From positions 1 to 39,086 of the forward strand of contig JALSGI010000891.1 in NCBI GenBank assembly GCA_026982835.1: a DNA stretch of 39,086 nt, read 5' to 3'. How positions within the stretch are numbered: the first letter of the stretch is position 1; each line of letters starts with the position of its first letter. This DNA is from Planctomycetota bacterium. GTDB taxonomy: Bacteria > Planctomycetota > Planctomycetia > Pirellulales > S012-138. Under the pieces are notes generated by a model. That model did no database searches. It saw only the letters and a list, made by a program, of their open reading frames with translations, and was not told where the DNA came from. The translations under genes and the position numbers were made by a program. Of this stretch, positions 16,317 through 24,331 are shown one piece after another.

Positions 16317-16791
16317 GCTTTGCCTCCTTCGGCTTTTGTTCTCCCGGCCATGAGTCCGCCACCGACCCCAGGACAAAACGGCAGTCGGCGGCACTCCCAG
16401 CACACGAGGAAAAAGGACCAAGTGGCAGCTCTAGCGCTCTGCGCTGCCCCAGGTGCAAACGGCGCGCCGGAGGCCGGGGATTCCCGGCGCCCCCAAACCT
16501 GGCTGCGGCTACCAACTTCCCCCCACCAAGCACAATTGCCCCTGTGCGGCTACGGTTAAGGACGAAAAGGGGCCGTTTGGCCCTCGACCCAACATCAAGG
16601 AAGAAACCAAACCGCCCCTGCCGGACACATCCATTTCCCATGCGTGTGTCACTTTGACGCACTACCGGCGTCCAAGTGCGCGGTTACTTCTCACTACCGT
16701 TTTACTACTTTTTCAACCGAGGAAAAACGCAATTTTTGGAACCAGGCCCCGGCAGCCCCCCCAGAATCACATTCGCCGCAGGCTGCCCCGG
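16317..16791. other. Intergenic region, nothing identified
   Basis: A 475-bp gap between two minus-strand genes. It should hold the promoter of the CBS operon, and an AT-richer patch around 16690-16735 is a likely site, but no hexamer pair stands out. No repeats of the island type and no convincing short gene were found. Confidence 0.4.
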
Positions 16792-18474
16792 CTACGGCTG
16801 CTCCCAAAGCTCGCGTAGCACCGGCTCCCGGGCCGCCGAAGGCTCCGGCACCCCGCACAGGTGGCTCACCGTGGGTGCGATGGCCGCCGGGCTGACCGGC
16901 CGCAACACCCGCTGCGGCTGAACCTTCCACGAGCTGGAAAACACCACCAGCAGCGGCACGTGCCGGTCGTAGTGCCAGGGACTGCCGTGCGTGGCGGCCG
17001 AACCGCCCAGAATGTGATACGGCTTGATCACAAACAGCACATCCCCCGAGCGACGTGGATGATAGGCGTTGCCCAGCAGCCGCAGCATCGGGGTGGTCAA
17101 GCTGCCCGAGAGCAGCTGGTCCCGTGTGGCGGCGGCCGCCACGGCCGGGTGGCGCAGCAGCCAGTCGCGGGCCAGGCGTCGGGCCACCCGGTCCAGGCCG
17201 TTTTGCCACAGCGGGTGATCCTCTACCAGGTACACGTGCCCCGGGGTGACGGCCTGTACCAGCTTCGGAGTGTCTTTCTGGACTCCCTGCAAGCGGCTGC
17301 GGAGGTGTTGTTCCAACTGGACTTCCAGTTCCACCAGGCGGCCGCCGCGGTAGGTTCCCAGGGGATTGCGGGCCGCGGGCAGCCCGTCCCGCAACGCACG
17401 CTCAGGGATCGGGGCCACACCGTGATCGGCCGAGAGGAACATCACCCAGCGGCGGCCTTCCAGCGCCCGGTCCAAAAACGCGGCAAAGCGGCCCAACTGC
17501 AAATCGGTGCGGTAGGTCATGTCCTCCACTTCCAGCGATCCGGGCCCGAAGGCGTGCCCCACGTAATCGTTGGAGGAAAGGTTGATGCAGAGCAGGTCCG
17601 GCACAGGGTCCTGGCCCAGCTCTTCTTCCACTACCAGCAGCCGGGCCACTTCCAGCGTCAGGTCGTTTCCCACGGGCGAAAGCCCCAGTTGCCGCAACAG
17701 TTGCGGGCCGGGGGTTTTGTCGAACCGGTGGGGGAAATCCTTCCCTAGCCCTGCACCGGGACGCTCGCCGTAGCTGTCTTCTTCGGGACCGTGGAGGTAC
17801 TTTTCCCGGGGCAGCAGCAGCGTCCAGCTCTTGCCCGCGTACCGCCGCCAGGACTGCTGCTGGTTGTAACGGTCCAGCCAGGGCAGGGGGGTTTTTCGGT
17901 AGTAGGTGGAGGTGACCCAGCGGGAACCGGAAAGCCAGATGGCCGCGTCGGCCCGATGGCCCGCCATGAGCACCGCCGCACGATCCTTGATGGCCACACC
18001 GAACACCTTGGCCCGGCCGCCGGTGGTGCGCTTGAGCTGGTCGCCAGCCGTCTCTACCAGCAGGTTGCGGGGCGAAGCGGCCGAGCCGCCCGAGCCACCC
18101 ACAAGCTGTTCCTGCGGATCGGCCACGCAGTACACCGAACGACCTTGCTGCCGGTCGAACCAGGCATTGCCTACAATCCCATGCTCGGGAGCATAGCAAC
18201 CGGTGAGCATCACGGCGTGCCCAGCTGCCGTGACCGTGTAGGCGTGCCGGTGCTGGCAGTTGGCATACCAGAGCCCCTGTCGCTGGGCGCGGCGGAAGAT
18301 GCCCTCGGGATGGAAGTTGACCGTAAACCGTTGCAGGTACTCGTAGGCCAGCTGGTCCACGCTCACCACCACGACCAACGCCGGCGGCTCTCCGGCCCGG
18401 GCTGGCCCGGGAAAAAACACAACTGCGGCAACCCAAACGATCAACCAGATCCAACAGACCCAGATGCTTCGCAT
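16792..18474 (-). CDS. PafA-like alkaline phosphatase / type I phosphodiesterase family
   Basis: A 560-residue protein from the ATG at 18474, with a GAGGAG site and a signal peptide or anchor (IWVCWIWLIVWVAAVVFF). The alkaline phosphatase superfamily core is clear. VVVSVDQLAYEYL supplies the first metal Asp (about 40). HAYTVTAAGHAVMLTG is the nucleophile region (Thr about 80-82). SNDYVGHAFGP, then SADHGVAPIPE, then HGSPWHYDRHVPLLV provide the remaining metal ligands. The GSPWHYDRHVPL signature and order resemble the phosphate-irrepressible PafA branch, which hydrolyses phosphomonoesters in the periplasm. Nucleotide pyrophosphatase activity remains possible. It stands alone, with a repeat island upstream. 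Confidence 0.85.
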   Translation of the reverse strand: MRSIWVCWIWLIVWVAAVVFFPGPARAGEPPALVVVVSVDQLAYEYLQRFTVNFHPEGIFRRAQRQGLWYANCQHRHAYTVTAAGHAVMLTGCYAPEHGIVGNAWFDRQQGRSVYCVADPQEQLVGGSGGSAASPRNLLVETAGDQLKRTTGGRAKVFGVAIKDRAAVLMAGHRADAAIWLSGSRWVTSTYYRKTPLPWLDRYNQQQSWRRYAGKSWTLLLPREKYLHGPEEDSYGERPGAGLGKDFPHRFDKTPGPQLLRQLGLSPVGNDLTLEVARLLVVEEELGQDPVPDLLCINLSSNDYVGHAFGPGSLEVEDMTYRTDLQLGRFAAFLDRALEGRRWVMFLSADHGVAPIPERALRDGLPAARNPLGTYRGGRLVELEVQLEQHLRSRLQGVQKDTPKLVQAVTPGHVYLVEDHPLWQNGLDRVARRLARDWLLRHPAVAAAATRDQLLSGSLTTPMLRLLGNAYHPRRSGDVLFVIKPYHILGGSAATHGSPWHYDRHVPLLVVFSSSWKVQPQRVLRPVSPAAIAPTVSHLCGVPEPSAAREPVLRELWEQP

Positions 18475-18549
18475 GGCAGGCAAACTCCTCAGCGGGATCG
18501 AAGGCCAGGAAAGGGTCGCACTTGGCGGGGCCAAACCTTGGGGCTTTCC

Positions 18550-18578
18550 ATCATACTTGCCCCGGCCCGGTTGGCCAG
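18550..18578 (-). promoter_or_regulatory. Possible promoter for the PafA-like gene
   Basis: TATGAT (minus strand, 18555-18550) lies 17 bases after CTGGCC (18578-18573). The -10 is good and the -35 is poor. A transcript would start about 69 nt before the ATG at 18474. Confidence 0.3.
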
Positions 18579-19028
18579 CAGGATCGGCGTGCGGTGTCTT
18601 GGGTCTTGGGTCCTAGGTCTTGCGGCGGTGCTTCCGCACCGAGGGCTTGGAGGCGTGGAGGCTTGGGGGCTTGAGGGGGTGCTTCCGCACCGGGCGAGCC
18701 CCGAGCTTCAGCTCGGGGAGAACAGCGAGCTGCGCACCGTCAGCCCGCGGAGGGCTTGGAGGGATACAGAGCCCCGCACGTTAGTGCGGGGAGAAACGGA
18801 ATCGGCTTGCGGCGTGCGGCCTGCGGCTTACGCCGGTGCTTCCGCACCGGGGCAAGAATAAAACGCGCTTTATGAAAAACAACGCGCCTGGTGCACCTGC
18901 TTTGATTCTTGCAACGGCGAGCCGCGTGCGGGAGCACGCGGTTGGTTTGAACCGTGTTGGCAGTTGCTCCTATTCGATGTAGCCGGGAGCTTACGCTCCC
19001 GGCTCGCCGTCGCATCTGTTTGCGCTTA

Positions 19029-19095
19029 GAGCCTATCCGAAAAATCCCTGCGTTCTCGGAAATAGTGAGGCTCGAACAATTTTTCGGATAGGCTC
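19029..19095. repeat. 67-bp palindromic MITE-like element flanked by TTA
   Basis: GAGCCTATCCGAAAAAT at 19029-19045 is exactly inverted at 19079-19095, leaving 33 bases between them. Both sides are flanked by TTA (19026-19028 and 19096-19098), as expected for a 3-bp target duplication. Ends of this sort recall IS5-family insertion sequences (inference), so it may be a minimal two-end derivative. Confidence 0.55.
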
Positions 19096-19199
19096 TTATA
19101 TTTTTGCATTGGAGTGGCAGCTGCGGCGAGCCCCGGGCTTTAGCCCGGGGAGAGCCGAATAAGCGATTTTGGTTATTTTCCTCCGCCAGCTAAAACTGG

Positions 19200-19430
19200 G
19201 TACGTGTTTAGCGTGCCAGCACAAGACGAAGCGCCCCCAGAGCAAAAGAGTTGATTTTTTTCCGGCGAGCCGCGTGCGTGAGCACGCGGTTGCTACCGTT
19301 TGTGGCCGATGCTACGCTGGCCAACCGCCGGCCGGCGCCTGCGGCTCGCCCTTTTGCAAGAAAAAACGCTTATTCTCTCCTAGCATGGAAACGCCAAACC
19401 AAGTGACGTGCTAGCTGGCTAAACACGTAC
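19200..19430. mobile_element. 231-bp non-autonomous element with GTACGTGTTTAGC inverted ends
   Basis: GTACGTGTTTAGC at 19200-19212 is exactly inverted at 19418-19430. Extending inward, 20 of 23 positions match. No coding capacity is seen. The left 72 bases have a close copy at 4801-4871 and single ends recur at 4801-4813 and 9555-9567. The right junction abuts TAC-GCTCCCGG, the loop remnant and right arm of an island hairpin, suggesting insertion into a hairpin loop. Confidence 0.55.
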
Positions 19431-19450
19431 TACGCTCCCGGCTCGCCATG

Positions 19451-19532
19451 TGGAGTGCGGCGGCTTGCCGCCACTTTTCTCTGCTCCAGCAAGCTGGAGC
19501 ACACATGAGCGGAAGCAAGCTTCCGCACTCCA
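19451..19532. repeat. 82-bp cloverleaf-like palindromic element
   Basis: TGGAGTGCGG (19451-19460) pairs perfectly with CCGCACTCCA (19523-19532). Three inner hairpins lie between: GGCGG-CTTG-CCGCC (19459-19472), TGCTCCA/TGGAGCA (19482-19501) and CGGAAG/CTTCCG (about 19510-19525). Each carries a TTGC or GCAAGC apex. It ends 18 bp beyond the stop codon of the AsmA-like gene and could act as its transcript end. From memory, similar sequences are dispersed in planctomycete and verrucomicrobial genomes. Confidence 0.6.
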
Positions 19533-19550
19533 GAACTACGGCCATGAAGC

Positions 19551-22500
19551 TCAATAGCGAATGCGGGGAAAGGAGTTGCCCTGCTGCCACGGGGGAGCCA
19601 CCGGGGACGGAGCGGGGGGACGGGGCCCCGGCAGCCGCTCCAGGCCGACCTGAATCTGTTGCAGCGTGTCGCCCACCAGCGGGAACGGTTCGGAGCGGAT
19701 GCGGGGATTGTCCAGTGGGCCATCCACGTACAGCCGCAGAATCTGCCGGGAGGTGGCTCCCACCAGGTCGCCCACCAGCGGGATGCGGCGATCACTGCGC
19801 CCCACCTCGGCCCGGAAGACCAGCCGTACCTGCTTCTCCAGGTTCATCTCCCCGGCTCCCACCAACGAAATGGCGTCCCCGGCAAAGTCGATGCGGTCCA
19901 GGTAGATGTGGCTCCCCTGGAGGCGGAAGCGGATGTCGCTGGTGGTAAAGGCGGTGGTGCTGGGCAGTTGGAGCTGGAGCACCTTGAGCATGGCCACCAG
20001 CAGGGGGAGTTGATACACGTCGGCCTGGCGCAGTTGAATGTGCCCACGCCCCACCAGCGAGGGGATTCCCTGGTCGGTCCCCCGCAGCTCCAAGTGCCCG
20101 CGACACTTGCCTGATAGGTGTTGCTTGCCGCGGAAGGCTTCGCGGGCCAGGCGTTGCAGCAGCACGTCCTGGGCCTGCACGCGGAGGGCGAACTGCCCCT
20201 GGGAGCCCCAGGTGGCCCAGCCGTCCCCCCACAAGGTGCCTCCGTAGAAGCGGGCCGAAAGATGCGGCTGTTTTCCCGGTTGGATGGCGGCGGCCCGCGG
20301 GGCGCCCAACAGCACACGGTCGTTGGACAGCTCCAGCGGCCCCCGCACCTGGGTGAATTGCCAGCCCCGATAGACCAGGTTTTGCAAGTCCAACTGCCCT
20401 CGGCAGAAGAGGCGGCGCCCGTCCCAGTGCCCCCGAAGCCTCACCGTGCCGTGAAGGTCCTCCAGCAGCACGCCCACGTGCAGGTCCATCTGTTGCAGGA
20501 ACAGCTCCACGTCCCAGGCGCTTTGCCAGGGCGTGGGCTGGTCGGGGCGGAACTGCAGGGTCCAGCTGCCGCGGGCGATAAAGGGGCGATCCGGACGCAG
20601 CTTCAGCACCACCTGCTGCAGTTTCGGGGGCAAGGCGTCGCGCAGGTGGCGATCCAGCAGAACCGGCTCGGCCACGAACTGCTCGAATCGCAACTGCCAG
20701 CCTTCCGGGGGAAGCAGTTCGGCGGTGCCTTGGGCCTGAAAGCGGCTTTCGCCGTGCCGGGCCCGAAGCTGGTGCAACTGCACCCGCCCGTTGTGATAGA
20801 CGATCCGGCCTTGCAGGGCTTCCAGGCGGTAAGGGAACGAGGTCGGCTGGAGCGAAACGCTGCTGCCCACCGGCTCCAGCTCCACCCGCAGGTCGAGTTT
20901 CTTTTCCGGCGAGTGGAAGCGGACCTGGGCCGTGGCATCCACAAGCCCGTGCGGCCGAAGCTGGTTCCAAACCCGTTGTACCTTGGGCGGGAGGGCGGCT
21001 CGCAGTTCCTCGTCCAGCGGCAGGGCCAGTGCTGTCAGCTTCAGATCCAACACGGAGGACTGATCCGGGGCAAGGGTCAGCTTTCCCCCGCCGCTGATGC
21101 GGCAGCGGCCATGCGAGCCTTGCAGGTGGTGGAACGTCCAGTTGCGACCCTCCAGTTGCAGCGTGCCGCGGATGTTCTCCACGCGGAAGGGGAACTTGTC
21201 GAAGCGGATCGAGCACTCCTGCAGCCCCACCACCGCCCGGCGGTGTAGCGGTTGGCCTGGCCCGGGTCGCCAGAAGCGGGCTTGCAACCAGATCGTGCCC
21301 CGGGGCCGAAGCTGCCGCAGCACTTGCTGTCCCTTGGCGGGCATGGCGGCGATCAGCTGCCGGTCCACCGGGATGCTGCTGCCCTGCACTTTCACCCAGC
21401 CCACAAACGCCGGGCCGGGGTCCTCCACGTCGGCCGTGATCCGCAGCGGTTCCCCTCCGGCCAATCCTTGCAGCTCCAGTTGGAGGTGCTTCCCCCGCAG
21501 GGTGATCGTGCCCGTGGCTTGCTCCACCGGGTAGGGGAGCCGGTGATAGACGAACCGCATCCCCAGGCAGTGCACGTCGGCCTGCTGTAGCTGCCACTGG
21601 TCTTGGGCCCGGGAAACCGTCGCCTGGAGATTCACCGTTCCCTGGGGGCGAAACCGCGGCCACAGCTCGGCCAGAGGACCGGGCAAGTTCTGCAACAACT
21701 GCCGGTCCACGGGCAGGTTTTCCGCTTCCAGCGTCAGTTGGAGTGGCGCCTCGGGCCGCAGCCCCTCAAGCACCGCCTCCAACTTCAACCGCGTGTTGCG
21801 ACTGCGGGCCTGCACTCCTTGCAGCCGCAGCTCCTGGTGCGTGCACGTAAAGCGGCCGGAGATTTCCCGCAACGGGAAGGGCAACCGCGGGTGATCCAGC
21901 GTGCCGCGGGAGAAGCTCCCCTGCAGGTGGAATTGCAGCCCCTGGCGGCGGCGGGGGTGATAGTCGGCCTGTACTTGCGCCTCCACCCGCAATCGCATCG
22001 GCGGCACTTCGCCCAAGGCCTGCCGCAGCGGTTGCGGGAGCGAAGCGAGTAGCTCGGAACTGATCTCCAACCGCTGAATCTTGGCCCGCAACGACCAACT
22101 CCGCTGCTGCGGCACCACGGCCACGGCAAACTGCACCTGCCGCAACTGCTCCCCGGTGGCACTTCCGGCCAGGGTGAACTGCACGGGGCCTTGCTCGGGG
22201 ACTTCGCGGGCGAACCGGCCCTGAAAGTTCCACACCCGCAGCACGGCCGGGTCCGGGGCGCGGGGGTCCACCAGCTCCAGGCGGCCATCTTCGATCCGGC
22301 CGCGGATCGTCCGCTGTTTCTTGGAGAAGCGGGGCAGGGGCCAGAGCCGCTGGGGGGACCAGGAGCCGTCGGGCAGGCGCAGGGCGCGGAGCCGCGGCCT
22401 GCGCAGCACCACCTCCTCCACGACCACTTCCCCTTGCAGCAGTTGCTGCAGGTTCAACCTGGCCCGCAGCTCCAGCTCTTCGATGGCAAGCAGCAAAAGC

Positions 22501-22733
22501 GGCCCCTGCTGCCGCGGCAAGGAGAACTTCAACTCCGAGACGACCAGCCGCTGCTGATCCAGTTCAACCCCACCGACTTCCACCAGCAGGTCCGGGTAGG
22601 CTTGTTGCAGCCGCTGTTGCACCCAGGCCCGCAGCTGGCGATCCGCCACCAGGTGCCACAGCACCAGGGCCGCCATCGCAGCGAAGAGCCCCAGGGCCAG
22701 CAACCACTTCAGCAGCCGCCACCATGTGCGCAT
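19551..22733 (-). CDS. AsmA-like large membrane-anchored protein
   Basis: A 1060-residue protein with an N-terminal membrane segment (WWRLLKWLLALGLFAAMAALVLW, about 4-26) and a long periplasmic body of repeated amphipathic beta strands. The C-terminal 250 residues (LSGKCRGHLELRGTDQG, LVAMLKVLQLQLPS, DIRFRLQGSHIYLDRIDFAGDAI) have the AsmA/YhdP-type end. AsmA-superfamily proteins are thought to bridge inner and outer membranes and carry phospholipids. The function here is inferred from this class only. Start: I chose ATG 22733, which places the membrane helix at the N-terminus; a GTG at 22787 is an alternative, and neither has a good ribosome site. It lies 182 nt after the preceding gene and may have its own promoter. 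Confidence 0.78.
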   Translation of the reverse strand: MRTWWRLLKWLLALGLFAAMAALVLWHLVADRQLRAWVQQRLQQAYPDLLVEVGGVELDQQRLVVSELKFSLPRQQGPLLLLAIEELELRARLNLQQLLQGEVVVEEVVLRRPRLRALRLPDGSWSPQRLWPLPRFSKKQRTIRGRIEDGRLELVDPRAPDPAVLRVWNFQGRFAREVPEQGPVQFTLAGSATGEQLRQVQFAVAVVPQQRSWSLRAKIQRLEISSELLASLPQPLRQALGEVPPMRLRVEAQVQADYHPRRRQGLQFHLQGSFSRGTLDHPRLPFPLREISGRFTCTHQELRLQGVQARSRNTRLKLEAVLEGLRPEAPLQLTLEAENLPVDRQLLQNLPGPLAELWPRFRPQGTVNLQATVSRAQDQWQLQQADVHCLGMRFVYHRLPYPVEQATGTITLRGKHLQLELQGLAGGEPLRITADVEDPGPAFVGWVKVQGSSIPVDRQLIAAMPAKGQQVLRQLRPRGTIWLQARFWRPGPGQPLHRRAVVGLQECSIRFDKFPFRVENIRGTLQLEGRNWTFHHLQGSHGRCRISGGGKLTLAPDQSSVLDLKLTALALPLDEELRAALPPKVQRVWNQLRPHGLVDATAQVRFHSPEKKLDLRVELEPVGSSVSLQPTSFPYRLEALQGRIVYHNGRVQLHQLRARHGESRFQAQGTAELLPPEGWQLRFEQFVAEPVLLDRHLRDALPPKLQQVVLKLRPDRPFIARGSWTLQFRPDQPTPWQSAWDVELFLQQMDLHVGVLLEDLHGTVRLRGHWDGRRLFCRGQLDLQNLVYRGWQFTQVRGPLELSNDRVLLGAPRAAAIQPGKQPHLSARFYGGTLWGDGWATWGSQGQFALRVQAQDVLLQRLAREAFRGKQHLSGKCRGHLELRGTDQGIPSLVGRGHIQLRQADVYQLPLLVAMLKVLQLQLPSTTAFTTSDIRFRLQGSHIYLDRIDFAGDAISLVGAGEMNLEKQVRLVFRAEVGRSDRRIPLVGDLVGATSRQILRLYVDGPLDNPRIRSEPFPLVGDTLQQIQVGLERLPGPRPPAPSPVAPPWQQGNSFPRIRY

Positions 22734-22845
22734 CCGTGCGAGGTTCCGTGCGAAAGAGGGGGGTTCCGGGGCATGCACTGCTTGCACTCCCCGGGCGTGC
22801 AGCCGGACCGGCAGCCACTGGCCGATCAGGCCGGGTTGCGGGCAG

Positions 22846-22875
22846 ATGTTAGGAGAATCGCCCCGGGGGGGTCAA
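22846..22875 (-). promoter_or_regulatory. Possible internal promoter for the AsmA-like gene
   Basis: TTGACC (minus strand, 22875-22870) and TAACAT (22851-22846) are 18 bases apart in the 182-nt gap before the AsmA-like gene. The -35 is good and the -10 is fair. Confidence 0.35.
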
Positions 22876-22915
22876 GACAAGCCCCGGCGACCGGAATCCA
22901 AGCCCTCCTGGGCGT

Positions 22916-24331
22916 TTACTTGCCGGAGCGGGATCTGGCCCGCTGCACCGACTCGGCAACCAGTTCCACGGGGCGGGCGTCCAGGTAGCGGGCCACCAGG
23001 GTGAGCGTGTCGCGGAAGAGGCGTTCGGTGCGGGCTTGCAGCCAGCGGTCGGTGGCGTCCAGCGACTGGCGGTGGCGATTGATGCGGGCCTCGAACTGCT
23101 CCCGGCCGGGAAGCCGCAACAGCTCTTCCAGCAGGGATTGGGCCGTGTCCACGTCTCCTTCGGCCAGCCGCTTTTCGATGCGGCGAATGAGAATCTGCCG
23201 CTGGATCACCACGTCGATCACCTCTTGCTGCAACGCGATCAGAAACGACTCGGTGGCCAGGCGCTGGTCGTCATTGTACACGGGGGCTTCGATCCGGGCC
23301 TCCAGTCCCGGCACGAAGGGGATGCGGGCCAGCACCTGGTAGCCGCTGCGCACAAGCAGCAGTCGCAACCGGTCTCCCGACGGTAACTCCAACTGGCCCA
23401 GGTGGTCGGTCCAACCCAGCGAGACGGTCTTCGGATCGTCCGGCCCGTAAACCAGCACTTCGTATCCTTCCAGGGGGATGCGGGCTCGGTCGTTGCTGAC
23501 CACTTGCAGCACCGTGCGTCGGGGCTGGGGGCGGACCAGCATGGCCACCATGCGGGTGCGGCCGCGGCGGCGGCGAGACAGGGGGGAACGCAAGCCGCTG
23601 AACACCTGGCAGTGAGCCAGGGGGCCTTCCCGCCGCTGGATGCGCAGAAAAGTCCAGGCAATGGCTCGAATCCGCCGCGGGTTCCCCTGGCGATCGTCGT
23701 AGCGGATCACCGGCAACAGCAGGGCACCCGGACGCAGGGGATCGGCCAGGCTGTCCCGCCAGGGGCGGGTACCGGCCCGCAACTGCACCAGGGCCGTTTT
23801 CCCCCTGGCCGTGTCGATGCGGGCCAGGGGCCGAAAGCAGCGTACCAGCAAGTGGCAGGCGGCCCGGGGCAGCAGCCGCAGGGAGCCGCATGCGGCCTTG
23901 CGCACCGGCCCCCAGCGACGCGAAAACACGTCCACCTCCCGGCACCAGAGCTGATAGCCCCCGGCCTGCCAGGAAAGCCCCAGCAGGAAAACCTTGTCCT
24001 GCTGGTCCCAGACCCCCGGCAGCTGCTCCCAGGGGAGTTCCTGTTCCGGAGCCAGCCGGGCCAGGGGGCCGGCGGCGGGGACCACCTCCAGTTGCCAGGC
24101 GGCTCCCATCACCAGATCCACCTGCTGCAACAGCCCTTGGCGGAGTTGCTCTTCGGCGGGCCAGGGCTGCTGGGGCTTCCACGGCACGATCAGCTCGCAG
24201 CGGACGCGGTAAGGGTCTCCTTCCCAGGAAACCGCCGACTGGGCCAGCAGTTCCTGCCACCCTCCGCCGCCCCCCGCCAAGAGCACGGCGGCGGCCAAAG
24301 CCCGAAACGCCACAGGGAATTCTCGACTCAT
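22916..24331 (-). CDS. Secreted protein of unknown function in the ExbBD locus
   Basis: A 471-residue protein whose ATG (24331-24329) overlaps the TGA of the preceding gene in ATGA form, so translation is coupled. A signal peptide is clear (FRALAAAVLLAGGGGGWQELLAQS). The mature part has beta-rich regions (YRVRCELIVPWKP, VFLLGLSWQAGGYQLWCREVDV) and basic clusters (SPLSRRRRGRTRM). A PEGA/carboxypeptidase-regulatory-like stretch follows (PLEGYEVLVYG, LGQLELPSGDRLRLLLVRSGYQVLARIPFVPG, about 320-385). The C-terminus is a long helical region (about 400-465). I do not recognise a full-length family. Coupling to the SBP_bac_5-type gene suggests the two proteins act together in the periplasm. Confidence 0.7.
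   Translation of the reverse strand: MSREFPVAFRALAAAVLLAGGGGGWQELLAQSAVSWEGDPYRVRCELIVPWKPQQPWPAEEQLRQGLLQQVDLVMGAAWQLEVVPAAGPLARLAPEQELPWEQLPGVWDQQDKVFLLGLSWQAGGYQLWCREVDVFSRRWGPVRKAACGSLRLLPRAACHLLVRCFRPLARIDTARGKTALVQLRAGTRPWRDSLADPLRPGALLLPVIRYDDRQGNPRRIRAIAWTFLRIQRREGPLAHCQVFSGLRSPLSRRRRGRTRMVAMLVRPQPRRTVLQVVSNDRARIPLEGYEVLVYGPDDPKTVSLGWTDHLGQLELPSGDRLRLLLVRSGYQVLARIPFVPGLEARIEAPVYNDDQRLATESFLIALQQEVIDVVIQRQILIRRIEKRLAEGDVDTAQSLLEELLRLPGREQFEARINRHRQSLDATDRWLQARTERLFRDTLTLVARYLDARPVELVAESVQRARSRSGK

Larger units (their letters stand above)
18590..19440. repeat. Repeat island D
   Basis: The largest island, in a gap of over 1 kb. Contents: heptads TCTTGGG-type 18597-18624; GGTGC-TTCC-GCACC near 18629-18641; four octads 18645-18676; GGTGC-TTCC-GCACC near 18678-18691; hairpins 18699-18718 (loop TTCA) and 18772-18791 (loop GTTA); four GGCTTGC-type heptads 18804-18831; GGTGC-TTCC-GCACC near 18835-18848; hairpins 18922-18941 (loop GGGA) and 18983-19002 (loop TTAC, inverted); the 67-bp palindrome (separate entry); a hairpin 19131-19150 (loop TTTA); a truncated inverted hairpin ending at 19199; then the 231-bp element (separate entry), which itself contains a hairpin at 19270-19289 (loop GTGA). 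No gene supported. Confidence 0.85.

Noticed and set aside
15370..16662. 430-codon version of the first CBS protein
   Set aside because: The extension overlaps the second CBS gene in another frame. A strong ribosome site precedes the internal ATG at 15852, and the CBS homology begins there.
19169..19414. 81-codon plus-strand frame in repeat island D
   Set aside because: It consists wholly of repeat modules and lacks a ribosome site or recognisable product.
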